From: Gammaproteobacteria bacterium
GTDB lineage: Bacteria; Pseudomonadota; Gammaproteobacteria; Steroidobacterales; Steroidobacteraceae
Reading direction: 5' to 3'
Assembly (NCBI GenBank): GCA_025355645.1
Contig: JANXZG010000024.1
Location: forward strand, 1 to 37,115
Length of the DNA: 37,115 nt
Positions 24,392-32,206 of the stretch are shown in pieces. The stretch's first letter is position 1, and each line of letters opens with the position of its first letter. A program made the position numbers and the translations under genes. The notes under the pieces are model-generated. The model saw nothing but the letters and a program-made list of their open reading frames with translations, was not told where the DNA came from and searched no databases.

Positions 24392-25246
24392 TTAATTGAA
24401 TTTTGCGATCATGTTCTTAATGCCAGGGATCGTTTCGACCTGGTACGCGTACGCCGGCTGAAAGAATTGGCGCAAAGGTCGCTGGCTTTGCCCGGCGAGG
24501 ATCGTGAAGTAATACATCTCGTGACCGGGTGCGACGACGCATGGATGGTAGCCGCCCGATATCTTGAGCGTCGAGGAGTTGCGTATGTGAAATGCCTGTC
24601 CATACGTGTCGCCCTCGGTCTGCAGCAATTGCAGCCCGAAGCCGTTGTCAGGTCGGAAACGGAAATTATAGACCTCATTGTGCCGGCTCTCGCCGGGCAG
24701 GCGATCGGTGTCATGCTTGTGCGGCGGATAACCCGACCAGCCGCCGGCACCGACGGTAAAAAGTTCCGAGACCAGCAACCGGCCGACTTTTCCGGGGGGC
24801 TTCTGCCCGAGGATATGCTTGATCTTGCGATGGGTCTTGGTGTCATCCGAGCCGTATTGCACCGGATCGATGTTGGCGGCGCGCACTGCGAAGGGTTCGA
24901 AGCTTTCATCGAAGCGCGCACCAGCAACAAATACCTCTGCGGTTTCGGAGCGGCAGACGAAACGCGCGACGCAGCCGAGCGGCACATATACCGCCGCAGG
25001 CTCCCCGTCCCAGACCGACGCGCGCCCGCCGATCGCATCATAGGAGGCGATCTCATTGCCATCCCGGTCGACCTTAACGTCGATCGTGCCATGCGCCGGC
25101 ACCAGGCAGGTCTCGTAGCCCGGCACGACAGAGATAAAGCTGACGCCCTTATTGAGCTTGACGATGTTGAAGTACGCCAAGGGTACTTCCGCATCGCCGA
25201 CATCAACGACTGCGCGGTTTTGGTTATCGAAGGCAGGAATATGCAT
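24392..25246 (-). CDS. iolB: 5-deoxy-glucuronate isomerase
   Basis: Isomerises 5-deoxy-D-glucuronate to 2-deoxy-5-keto-D-gluconate, the step after IolD. Cupin-fold protein of 284 residues, slightly longer than B. subtilis IolB (271). Recognisable parts are FNIVKLNKGVSFISVVPGYE at the N-terminus, WSGYPPHKHDTDRLPGESRH and NEVYNFRF with the cupin metal ligands (two His and a Glu), and GGYHPCVVAPGHEMYYFTIL near the end. The gene starts 8 bp after iolC and ends 10 bp before the aldolase gene, within the iolD-iolC-iolB-iolJ run. The match to IolB is clear over the whole length. Confidence 0.93.
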   Translation of the reverse strand: MHIPAFDNQNRAVVDVGDAEVPLAYFNIVKLNKGVSFISVVPGYETCLVPAHGTIDVKVDRDGNEIASYDAIGGRASVWDGEPAAVYVPLGCVARFVCRSETAEVFVAGARFDESFEPFAVRAANIDPVQYGSDDTKTHRKIKHILGQKPPGKVGRLLVSELFTVGAGGWSGYPPHKHDTDRLPGESRHNEVYNFRFRPDNGFGLQLLQTEGDTYGQAFHIRNSSTLKISGGYHPCVVAPGHEMYYFTILAGQSQRPLRQFFQPAYAYQVETIPGIKNMIAKFN

Positions 25247-25254
25247 TGGCTATC

Positions 25255-26229
25255 TCACGTAATGGAGTGACTGAGGACAAACTGGTTAAGCTCGTCTGCG
25301 GTGGGCATCGCCGGCGCACAGCCGCGCCGCGCAACTACATAAGCAGCGGCGGCCGAGGCGTGTACAACGGCTACATCGAGCGACATACCACGCAGTAATG
25401 CGGCGACAAGGTTGCCGAGGAAAGCATCGCCGGCGCCGAAGGGCTTTAACGCATCGACCGCAAATATGCCGGTATCGAATGAGCCCTCGGCGCTGATTGT
25501 GATGGATCCGCGCAAGCCCTTCTTGAAGATCACGAAGCGTGCGCCGCGCTTGACGAACTGCGCGGCCACTTCGAGCGCCCGCTCCGCCCCTCCCGCAATG
25601 ATCGCAAATTCATCGTCATTGCCAACCACGGCGTCGCAGAGGCTCGCCGCGGTTGAGTAGATCCGCTGGGCCTCCTCTGCGGAATGCCATGACACGGGAC
25701 GGTGATCGACATCAAGGATCGTGAAGGTTCCGCGGGCCCTGGCAATCGCGAGCGCCTTGAGAGCCGCACTGCGCGAAGGCTCCGCCGCGAGCGCGGTCCC
25801 TGTCAGTATCAGCACCGTGGCGCTAGCGATAAACGGGGGATCAAAATCGTTCTCCGAGAGCTGCAGGTCGACCGCACTCGCGCGGTAAAAAACTGTCTCG
25901 CTGTTATCGCGCCGGGTCTCGCAGATGGCCAGGCTGCTGCGATATTCTCCGCCAACGGGACGGCAGCGCGAGGTATCTACGCCGTAACGGGTCAAATGGC
26001 CGCGCACCAGGCGGCCAATGGCATCGTCCGACAGCGGCACCAGCAGCGCGGCGGGAAATCCCTGTCGCGACAGCGCCACCGCAATGTTGCCGGCGGATCC
26101 TCCGATCTCGGCGGCGAACTGTCCGGCGTGTTCGGTCTTCGTCCCGTCCGGCAATGGATACAGGTCGAGACCTGCGCGCCCGACGACAATGGCGGCAATG
26201 CGCCTCGCAAGGTCGAACGCGAGGATCAT
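25255..26229 (-). CDS. iolC: 5-dehydro-2-deoxygluconokinase (PfkB family)
   Basis: Phosphorylates 2-deoxy-5-keto-D-gluconate at O6 using ATP. PfkB/ribokinase-fold protein of 324 residues. The first PfkB signature is GGSAGNIAVALSRQGF near the N-terminus; the second is LKPFGAGDAFLGNLVAALL with catalytic Asp268 and the GAGD anion hole. I chose ATG at 26229, giving a one-base gap to the iolD stop (TGA-C-ATG) and so likely translational coupling; starts further upstream would overlap iolD. In some bacteria IolC carries an extra C-terminal domain; here it is the short kinase-only form, with a separate aldolase in the run. Confidence 0.9.
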   Translation of the reverse strand: MILAFDLARRIAAIVVGRAGLDLYPLPDGTKTEHAGQFAAEIGGSAGNIAVALSRQGFPAALLVPLSDDAIGRLVRGHLTRYGVDTSRCRPVGGEYRSSLAICETRRDNSETVFYRASAVDLQLSENDFDPPFIASATVLILTGTALAAEPSRSAALKALAIARARGTFTILDVDHRPVSWHSAEEAQRIYSTAASLCDAVVGNDDEFAIIAGGAERALEVAAQFVKRGARFVIFKKGLRGSITISAEGSFDTGIFAVDALKPFGAGDAFLGNLVAALLRGMSLDVAVVHASAAAAYVVARRGCAPAMPTADELNQFVLSHSIT

Positions 26230-26230
26230 G

Positions 26231-28102
26231 TCAGACGCCCCGCCGCTGGCGCGCACGACCGGATTCTACTTTTTCGCCGGCCGCAAGCACCTCCGGGCGC
26301 GCGCTGACCTCAGGCGTTGCTATGTCCCACCAGGCGTGTCCACCCTCCGTCCATGCATAGGGATCGACCTTGACTTCAATTACATAGGTGCGGTCCGATT
26401 TTTGCGCCCTGGCGAAGGCGGCATCGAATTTTTCGATGCTCCTGATAGTTTCCGAATGCGCACCCATCGAACGCGCATGCATCGCAAAATCAACCGGAAT
26501 GGCGCTTGCGACTCCCTGCCCATCCGCGATGTAGTTGTTGAATGGAATATTGCCGGTGTTGCGCTGCAATTTGTCGATGACTGCAAACCCACCGTTATCG
26601 CAAAGGATGATGATGAGCTTGCGCACGGTCAGCACGCTGGAATAGATATCGCTGTTCAGCAGCAGGTAGGAGCCGTCGCCGACAAAAACAATGGTGTCGC
26701 CGCCGGTCGCCCTTTCCAGCTGAGCAATGCGCGCACCCCACCCTCCGGCGATCTCATAGCCCATGCACGAATAGCCGTACTCAATATCGACTGATGCGGT
26801 GGAACGCGAGCGCCAATTTGCCGATAGCTCTCCCGGAAGCCCGCCGGCCGCCGTGATCACGCGATCCTTGTCACCGCACAATCGATTCACCGCCAGCACG
26901 ATCTCTGCATAAGTGGGAAGACCTTCGGCGGTGTTGCCGCGGACCGCGGGTCGCTCATTCCAGAGGTCGCGCAACTTGCGCGCCCGCTCATTCCAGCGGG
27001 CATCCGCATGCCATCCATCCAGCGCCCCATCGAGCGCGCGCAGGCTTTCATGGGCGTCGCCAACAAGCGGCAGCGAGAGGTGCTTGCTCGCATCGTAGCG
27101 CGCCACGTTCAGGCCGATGAGCTCCGCACCTTCATCGAACAAGGACCAGGATCCGGTGGTGAAGTCCTGAAGCCGCGTGCCCACGGCGATGACGAGGTCC
27201 GCCTCGCCACAGAGGGTGTTGGCACAATCCGTGCCGGTCACGCCGACGGTTCCAAAGTTGAACGGATTCGCATGCAGCAACGTCGCCATGCCAGCGATCG
27301 TCTCAACGATGGGCACCTGGTGTCGCGCCGCAAATTCGGCCAGCGTCTTGGTCGCCGCCGAGTAATGTACGCCGCCTCCGGCGATGATGACCGGTCGCTG
27401 CGCGCGCTTTATTCGCGCGGCCGCCGACTCCACTTCTTCCGCGTCGGGACGCATCCGGCGGATGCGATGCACGCGAGTCTCAAAAAACGCTTCAGGGTAG
27501 TCGTAGGCAATACCCTGTACGTCCTGGGGCAATCCGAGAAATGCCGGGCCACAGTCGGCCGGGTCGAGCATGGTGGCGATCGCCGCCGGGAGCGACTGAA
27601 TCAGTTGCGCCGGATGCGTGATGCGATCCCAGTAGCGTGTGACGGTCTTGAACGCATCGTTGACGGAAATCGTCGGATCGTCAAAATGCTCGATCTGCTG
27701 CAATACCGGCGCTGGCAGCCGGTGGTGAAAAACGTCGCCCGCAAGAAACAGCACCGGCAGGCGGTTCGCATGCGCAACCGCGGCTGCGGTTACCATATTG
27801 GTAGCCCCGGGGCCTACCGAGGAACTCGCGACACAGATACGGCGCCTCCCATAGGCCTTCGCGTAGGCGGCCGCCGCAAAACCCATGGATTGTTCATTCT
27901 GCCCTCGCCACGTCGGCAGCAGCGCGCGCGCCTCATGCAGCGCCTCGCCCAGGCAGATGACATTGCCATGTCCGAAGATTGCGAAAACACCCCCGAAGAG
28001 GCCCTGTTCGCGACCGTCAACCATGATTCGCTGCGCAGTCAGGTGCCTGACGAGGGCCTGGGCCATCGTCAACCGCAGGTACTGATGGGATCCGGTCGCC
28101 AA
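26231..28102 (-). CDS. iolD: 3D-(3,5/4)-trihydroxycyclohexane-1,2-dione acylhydrolase (ThDP-dependent)
   Basis: Opens the cyclitol ring: converts the diketone made by IolE to 5-deoxy-D-glucuronate. Thiamine-diphosphate enzyme of 623 residues (B. subtilis IolD 637). The N-terminal PYR domain has RLTMAQALVRHLTAQ and the catalytic-type Glu in RGQNEQSMGFAAAAYAKAYG; a central domain follows; the C-terminal PP domain has the ThDP motif from GDGSYLLLNSDIYSS to DNGGF. The start is TTG at 28102 with AGGG eight bases before; an ATG at 28116 is in another frame. Operator copy 3 and a matching promoter lie about 50 bp upstream, inside the end of the desaturase-Rieske gene. It heads iolD-iolC-iolB-iolJ. 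Confidence 0.93.
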   Translation of the reverse strand: MATGSHQYLRLTMAQALVRHLTAQRIMVDGREQGLFGGVFAIFGHGNVICLGEALHEARALLPTWRGQNEQSMGFAAAAYAKAYGRRRICVASSSVGPGATNMVTAAAVAHANRLPVLFLAGDVFHHRLPAPVLQQIEHFDDPTISVNDAFKTVTRYWDRITHPAQLIQSLPAAIATMLDPADCGPAFLGLPQDVQGIAYDYPEAFFETRVHRIRRMRPDAEEVESAAARIKRAQRPVIIAGGGVHYSAATKTLAEFAARHQVPIVETIAGMATLLHANPFNFGTVGVTGTDCANTLCGEADLVIAVGTRLQDFTTGSWSLFDEGAELIGLNVARYDASKHLSLPLVGDAHESLRALDGALDGWHADARWNERARKLRDLWNERPAVRGNTAEGLPTYAEIVLAVNRLCGDKDRVITAAGGLPGELSANWRSRSTASVDIEYGYSCMGYEIAGGWGARIAQLERATGGDTIVFVGDGSYLLLNSDIYSSVLTVRKLIIILCDNGGFAVIDKLQRNTGNIPFNNYIADGQGVASAIPVDFAMHARSMGAHSETIRSIEKFDAAFARAQKSDRTYVIEVKVDPYAWTEGGHAWWDIATPEVSARPEVLAAGEKVESGRARQRRGV

Positions 28103-28127
28103 GGCGAAGCCCTCATGGGAAAAATAA

Positions 28128-28156
28128 ACTCTAATCCACCATCCCTATGATTGCAA
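28128..28156 (-). promoter_or_regulatory. Candidate promoter of the iolDCBJ run
   Basis: Minus-strand TTGCAA (28156-28151) and TAGAGT (28133-28128) are 17 bases apart. As at the aminotransferase promoter, the -35 is the right half of a LacI-type operator. The predicted leader is about 20 bases. Confidence 0.58.
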
Positions 28157-29557
28157 GCGCTTGCAACCTAGGAAAATCCGGCCTTCGGATTCACGAACCG
28201 CATAGGTTGCGAGCGCCACACAGGCGGGCGCCCGCTGTGGCGAACCATTGGTAATGTCAAACCGTCCATTGTGTTTGGGACATTCAATCAGCCTGCCTTT
28301 CACGAATCCGCCCGCGAGGTGTACGCCGCCATGGGTACAACGCCCGGCCGTTGCATACAGCGCGCCGTCCGCGGTGCGATAAATCGCGTAGGTGGTGCGT
28401 TCATGATCGACGCGGATGACATCCTCCGCACCAAGCAAGCTGCTGGCGCCGACTTCGATCCAGCCGTCGATCATGGGTCCGAGCGCCCGAAATATCGGCA
28501 CCGATGCCGCGGGAGCTGGCGGCGCAGCAGGCGGGACGCGCCTGGCGAAATGGCTGGTATCGCGCAACTGACGGCGTAACACCGGGATGATTTCGCGCCA
28601 CGCCTCGAGCAGCCCGCTATAGGGCGCAGGGCAATCGGCCTTCACGAGCTCATGGAGCCTCGGCAGCTGATGGTAAGGCACCAGCGGGTACATATGATGC
28701 TCAAGGTGATAGTTCATGTTCCAGTACAGATAACGCAACACCGAGTTCATATAGATCGTGCGGGTGTTCAGGCGATGATCGAGCACGTCCTCGGCGAGCG
28801 CTGCATGCTGGGGCAGGCCATAGTACTCCGCGAGCCATGAACCGTAGACGGTGGGAAGACCCACGTAGAGCAGCGGCAAAATGCTTTGCTGGCGCAGCGC
28901 GAGGCCCACGACGCCCGCGTAGACCAGCAGGTATATCCAGGCCTTGATGATCACCTTGGGCTGCTCGTGCGGGGGGATAAAGGATTTCTCGTCCGGCGTG
29001 AGAACGCCCACGCAGTGCATCAGCACATGTTTGAAATAAAGTACGATCGTATGCAGCTTAAATACCCCGAGAATGATGCTAAGAATATTTGGCGGCCTGG
29101 GAATCGCGATCTCCGGATCGCGTCCGACTATATAGGTGTCGCTGTGATGGCGCTGATGGCTCCAGCGCCACACCGTGGATTCGCGCAGCACCATAAACGA
29201 GGCAATCTCATACAGCGCGTCGTTGAGCCAGTCCGTGCGGAACGCGGTTCCATGGCTGGCTTCGTGCCAGCGCGAATCAGAACTCGAGGCATAGAGCACG
29301 CCGTAAATCATGAACGCCGCAATCGCCCAAAGGCTGCTGGCCTGCCACAGCCAATAGGCAGCGTATCCGGAGGCACCGATCAATGCGAACCATGCAACGG
29401 TATCGCGAACCGCGGGCCAATTGCGCCGCTCGAGCAGTTCGCGAATCTGCTCCTTGGGGACAGGCGAGATGTACCAGCTCGCGCCAGCAAGACCGCGCTC
29501 GACGGCGAGGGCGCCATCTTTGCCCATCAGCCTGTAGTCACGTTTTGAAATAATCAC
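28145..29557 (-). CDS. Membrane di-iron oxygenase (fatty acid desaturase fold) fused to a Rieske ferredoxin domain, MocD-MocE-like
   Basis: Fusion of about 470 residues. The N-terminal part (about 30-335) is a fatty-acid-desaturase-type membrane oxygenase with several hydrophobic helices and three histidine boxes: HEASH (98-102), HQRHH (134-138) and HLEHH (284-288). A Pro/Ala linker (342-353) leads to a Rieske domain with CTH (407-409) and CPKH (426-429) holding a [2Fe-2S] cluster. Rhizobial MocD (oxygenase) and MocE (Rieske ferredoxin), with reductase MocF, are linked to demethylating 3-O-methyl-scyllo-inosamine; this looks like both in one chain. GTG at 29557 has GGAG five bases upstream; ATG at 29527 is an alternative. 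Operator copies lie just before it and in its last codons. A lipid or alkane substrate remains possible, but shared regulation with inositol genes argues against it. Confidence 0.85.
   Translation of the reverse strand: MIISKRDYRLMGKDGALAVERGLAGASWYISPVPKEQIRELLERRNWPAVRDTVAWFALIGASGYAAYWLWQASSLWAIAAFMIYGVLYASSSDSRWHEASHGTAFRTDWLNDALYEIASFMVLRESTVWRWSHQRHHSDTYIVGRDPEIAIPRPPNILSIILGVFKLHTIVLYFKHVLMHCVGVLTPDEKSFIPPHEQPKVIIKAWIYLLVYAGVVGLALRQQSILPLLYVGLPTVYGSWLAEYYGLPQHAALAEDVLDHRLNTRTIYMNSVLRYLYWNMNYHLEHHMYPLVPYHQLPRLHELVKADCPAPYSGLLEAWREIIPVLRRQLRDTSHFARRVPPAAPPAPAASVPIFRALGPMIDGWIEVGASSLLGAEDVIRVDHERTTYAIYRTADGALYATAGRCTHGGVHLAGGFVKGRLIECPKHNGRFDITNGSPQRAPACVALATYAVRESEGRIFLGCKRLQS
28152..28165. 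promoter_or_regulatory. LacI-family operator, copy 3 (inside the end of the desaturase-Rieske gene)
   Basis: Exact TGCAAGCGCTTGCA, 50 bp ahead of iolD. It is also coding: read on the minus strand it gives the Cys-Lys-Arg-Leu-Gln part of the desaturase-Rieske C-terminus, just before Ser and the TAG stop. Confidence 0.9.
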
Positions 29558-29574
29558 GCTGCTCCATCCAAGCT

Positions 29575-29588
29575 TGCAAGCGCTTGCA
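29575..29588. promoter_or_regulatory. LacI-family operator, copy 4 (desaturase-Rieske / OPT divergent region)
   Basis: Exact TGCAAGCGCTTGCA in the 113-bp region between the divergent oxygenase and OPT transporter genes. It lies 17 bp upstream of the oxygenase GTG and just downstream of that gene's candidate -10. It can also affect the rightward OPT promoter, for which TTGCAC (29584-29589) and CAGAAT 16 bases on are possible boxes. Confidence 0.9.
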
Positions 29589-29593
29589 CTGCA

Positions 29594-29622
29594 ACTTTCG
29601 ATCAACAGAATGCATTAGTCAA
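29594..29622 (-). promoter_or_regulatory. Candidate promoter of the desaturase-Rieske gene
   Basis: Minus-strand TTGACT (29622-29617) and GAAAGT (29599-29594) with a 17-base spacer, then operator copy 4 five bases on. Same geometry as the promoter at 18653-18681. Confidence 0.5.
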
Positions 29623-29670
29623 GAGCGCGGAAATAGGCACCTGCCGGCGGGTGTGGTAACAAGGTGCTCA

Positions 29671-31500
29671 ATGAAACCGCCGCCTGCGATCACCGGCCTG
29701 GCCGTCGCACCCCCGACCGCTCCGCGCTGGAAATGGCTGCCACCCATTGGCAGCTGGAAGTATCACCTGCTGTTGGGAGCGCTCGGAATCCTGGTGCTCG
29801 GCCCGCTGGGCGGGGTCACCGCGTCGTACATGAATTTCTCCCTGGGCTTTTTTGTCGGGGGCCAGGTGCTCGCCGGCATCCTGGGCTCGACGGTCACCCT
29901 TGGCTACGGGCCCGAGGGCAAGCACGGCGCCAATTACATCCAGACCACGGCTGCCTCGGTCGCGGGCCTGAGCGCCATGTCATGCGTCATACAGGCGATG
30001 GTGTGGATGGGCATGAAGCAGCCTCCGACCCTGGTCCTGATGCTCTACATCCTGTGTATCGGCATGTATGGCGCCGGAGTCGGCATGCTCTATACCCCGA
30101 TTCTCGTTGACCGCCTGAAGCTGACTTTTCCGAGCGGTCTGGCGGTTGCCAATATCCTGCGGGCGCTGACCGATCCGGTGCTGCTGCGCCGCTCCGTCGC
30201 AACACTCGGCGGCGGCATGCTGACAGGCCTGACCATTGGGATCGCCACCGCCAGGATCGCTTGGCTCGGAGCGACCAGCATTTCGATGTCGACGATCGGC
30301 GCGGGCATGGTAGTCGGGGCCCGTGTAGGGGTCGCAGGGCTGGTCGGCGGCCTGGCGGCACAGGCGATGGTGCCTTATTTCATCAGCATTGGCTGGCTGC
30401 ATCGCGGCGATCCTTTTCGCAAGATCTCCTTCCTGATCGCGCTCGGCATGATCCTCGGCGCATCGATCATCGACCTTGCGCTGATTGGTTGGGGGGTCAT
30501 GCAACGCGCTCGCAAGGCGACCGTTGTGACAGACGCCGCGCCGTTTGAACCGTGGCAGAAAACGCAGATCTCGCGGCTCATCGGGTGGGTGATTTTCTGG
30601 GGATTGGGAATTCTTGCCGTCGGCACGCTGCTGCTAGGCCAGCCGGCACAATACATCATCATTGCGCTGCTGCTGGTGTTCATATTTTCGCTGGTCAATG
30701 GAATCGCCGCTGGATTGACCGACTGGAGCCCTATCTCCTCGTCCTTTGTCGTCACCATTGTGCTGATGGCAAGCCTTGGGCTGAAGGATGCGATGGTTGG
30801 CCTGATGGCGGGGACCGCGCTGTTGGTCGCAATCAGCACAGGCTCTGACATGCAGCAGGACCGATCCACGGGCGCGCGCCTTGGCACCAATCGCACAGTG
30901 CAGTTCCGCTATCAGGTCGCCGGCATTGTAATGGGGGCGATCACAGCAGTGGGATTTGCGCGGCTGTTCATGTCCGCTTATCCGGTACTGCTGCAGGACC
31001 AGACGGTCATGAGCGCCGCCCAGCAGCCCACCCAGTGGACCTCCGCGATGACTTACAAGTTCGTGGGGGTGCTACGCAGCTTGACCGAGAATCTGCCTTA
31101 TCAGCGCACCGCAATCGTGGTGGGAATCGCCCTCGGGTTCGCGACCGAGTTCTTGCGCAAGCTCATCAGTGCTAATCGGCGCTATCGCAGTTACCGAAGT
31201 TCGGGGCGGATAGCCCATGCGCTCGACTTCACATTGTTTACCATCATCCTGCCCTCCCCTTACGCATCTTCCTTTGGCGGGTTCGTGAACCTGCCCACCT
31301 CGGCGTGGTTTGCAGCGGGCAGTATCCTCACCGCTTGCATCGAGTGGACCAGGAAACGCCTGGGCCCGGCCACTCATGACGTACTGCCGTCGGATATGAG
31401 CGTCACCTCGCTCGTTGGCGGGGGCCTTATCGCAGGCGATGCGCTCGCAGCGCTCGGTCTCGGCATATACGGCCTGCTTAGCGTACTGAGCTCAAGTTGA
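29671..31500 (+). CDS. OPT-family oligopeptide/metal-chelate-type transporter
   Basis: Inner-membrane carrier of the OPT family, 609 residues, with about 14-16 hydrophobic segments. Known members move small peptides, glutathione-like compounds or metal-nicotianamine chelates, probably with protons. Recognisable parts include HLLLGALGILVLGPLGGVTA, VGMLYTPILVDRLKLTFPSG (the conserved LxFPSG region), GLTDWSPISSSFVVTIVLMA, ATGTALLVAISTGSDMQQD-like sequence at about 385-410 (read in the protein as MAGTALLVAISTGSDMQQD), and a C-terminal FGGFVNLPTSAWFAAGSIL. ATG at 29671 has AAGGTG upstream. It is divergent from the oxygenase gene across operator copy 4, so it is probably induced with the island. 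An OPT carrier for a cyclitol would be new; import of a conjugate such as a cyclitol-peptide or metal complex is an alternative. Confidence 0.86.
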   Translation: MKPPPAITGLAVAPPTAPRWKWLPPIGSWKYHLLLGALGILVLGPLGGVTASYMNFSLGFFVGGQVLAGILGSTVTLGYGPEGKHGANYIQTTAASVAGLSAMSCVIQAMVWMGMKQPPTLVLMLYILCIGMYGAGVGMLYTPILVDRLKLTFPSGLAVANILRALTDPVLLRRSVATLGGGMLTGLTIGIATARIAWLGATSISMSTIGAGMVVGARVGVAGLVGGLAAQAMVPYFISIGWLHRGDPFRKISFLIALGMILGASIIDLALIGWGVMQRARKATVVTDAAPFEPWQKTQISRLIGWVIFWGLGILAVGTLLLGQPAQYIIIALLLVFIFSLVNGIAAGLTDWSPISSSFVVTIVLMASLGLKDAMVGLMAGTALLVAISTGSDMQQDRSTGARLGTNRTVQFRYQVAGIVMGAITAVGFARLFMSAYPVLLQDQTVMSAAQQPTQWTSAMTYKFVGVLRSLTENLPYQRTAIVVGIALGFATEFLRKLISANRRYRSYRSSGRIAHALDFTLFTIILPSPYASSFGGFVNLPTSAWFAAGSILTACIEWTRKRLGPATHDVLPSDMSVTSLVGGGLIAGDALAALGLGIYGLLSVLSSS

Positions 31501-32028
31501 GGTCTCGGGGGAGCCGCCGGCGTGCATCGCGGTTTGCTTGTGCCGTTTGCTGTTCACCCAGTCCCTGAACCGGTCGAGTTACAGGTAGACGACCGGCGCC
31601 GTGAACAGCGTCAGTATCTGGCTCAGAATAAGCCCGCCGCCCATCGTATAACCGTGCGGCTGGCGCAGCTCCGAACCGGGGCCACGCCCCAACGTGAGCG
31701 GCAGCGCTGCGAGTAGCACCGCCATCGTCGTCATCATGATAAGGCGAAAACGCAGCAGGCAGGCCTGGCGGATTGCGGCGCGCGGCTTGAGATGTTGTTC
31801 GCGTTCCCCCTGGGTCGCGAAGTCCACCATCATGATGCCATTTTTCTTGACGATGCCGATCAGCAAGAGGATCCCGATTAACGCCATGACATTCAGGTCG
31901 ATATGAAAAATCAGCAACACCAATAGGGCGCCCACCCCAGCCGATGGCAGCGTAAAAAGAATGGTCAGGGGGTGCACGTACCTTTTACAGAGTATGCCAA
32001 GCATGACGTATACGAGCCGGTACAGGAA
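31492..32028 (-). pseudogene. RND efflux permease remnant (C-terminal part, with in-frame stop)
   Basis: Only the last quarter of an AcrB/MdtB-type inner-membrane RND permease is left. Clear family stretches are [48 protein letters not shown] and [20 protein letters not shown]. After LFTAPVVYL a TAA stop (31579-31581) stands where relatives have Tyr; the frame then continues with the family-like LDRFRDWVNSKRHKQTA to a TGA at 31492, overlapping the end of the OPT gene by 9 bp. Upstream of about 32028 the homology stops, with no start, membrane fusion partner or outer-membrane factor nearby. Truncated and interrupted, so non-functional. The segment 32029-32206 shows nothing I recognise. Confidence 0.85.
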
Positions 32029-32206
32029 TACCCGGGCACCGGTAAGCGGGTCCTTCGCTGCAAGAATTCTGCGCAGCTATTAGCGACCCGGCAGCCACAC
32101 GCCGGCGAGTTTCAAATTCATGCTGAATACATTATCACTGACATGCCATCTCCCCGTGTGGTGCGCGAGCAAAGTTTTGTGTTCCTGTGATAATCTCGGC
32201 GAGCGC

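Noticed and set aside
24409..25206. Second minus-strand frame inside iolB
   Set aside because: Out-of-frame shadow rich in Arg/Ser; iolB is recognised over its whole length in the other frame.
27008..28150. Long plus-strand frame (380 codons) opposite iolD
   Set aside because: It is a high-G+C shadow of the clearly recognisable iolD; its translation is Arg/Gly-rich and resembles no known family.
18633..29588. Repeated 14-mer as a CRISPR or mobile-element repeat
   Set aside because: The copies are kilobases apart, perfectly palindromic and always at gene starts, which fits operators and not arrays or transposon ends.
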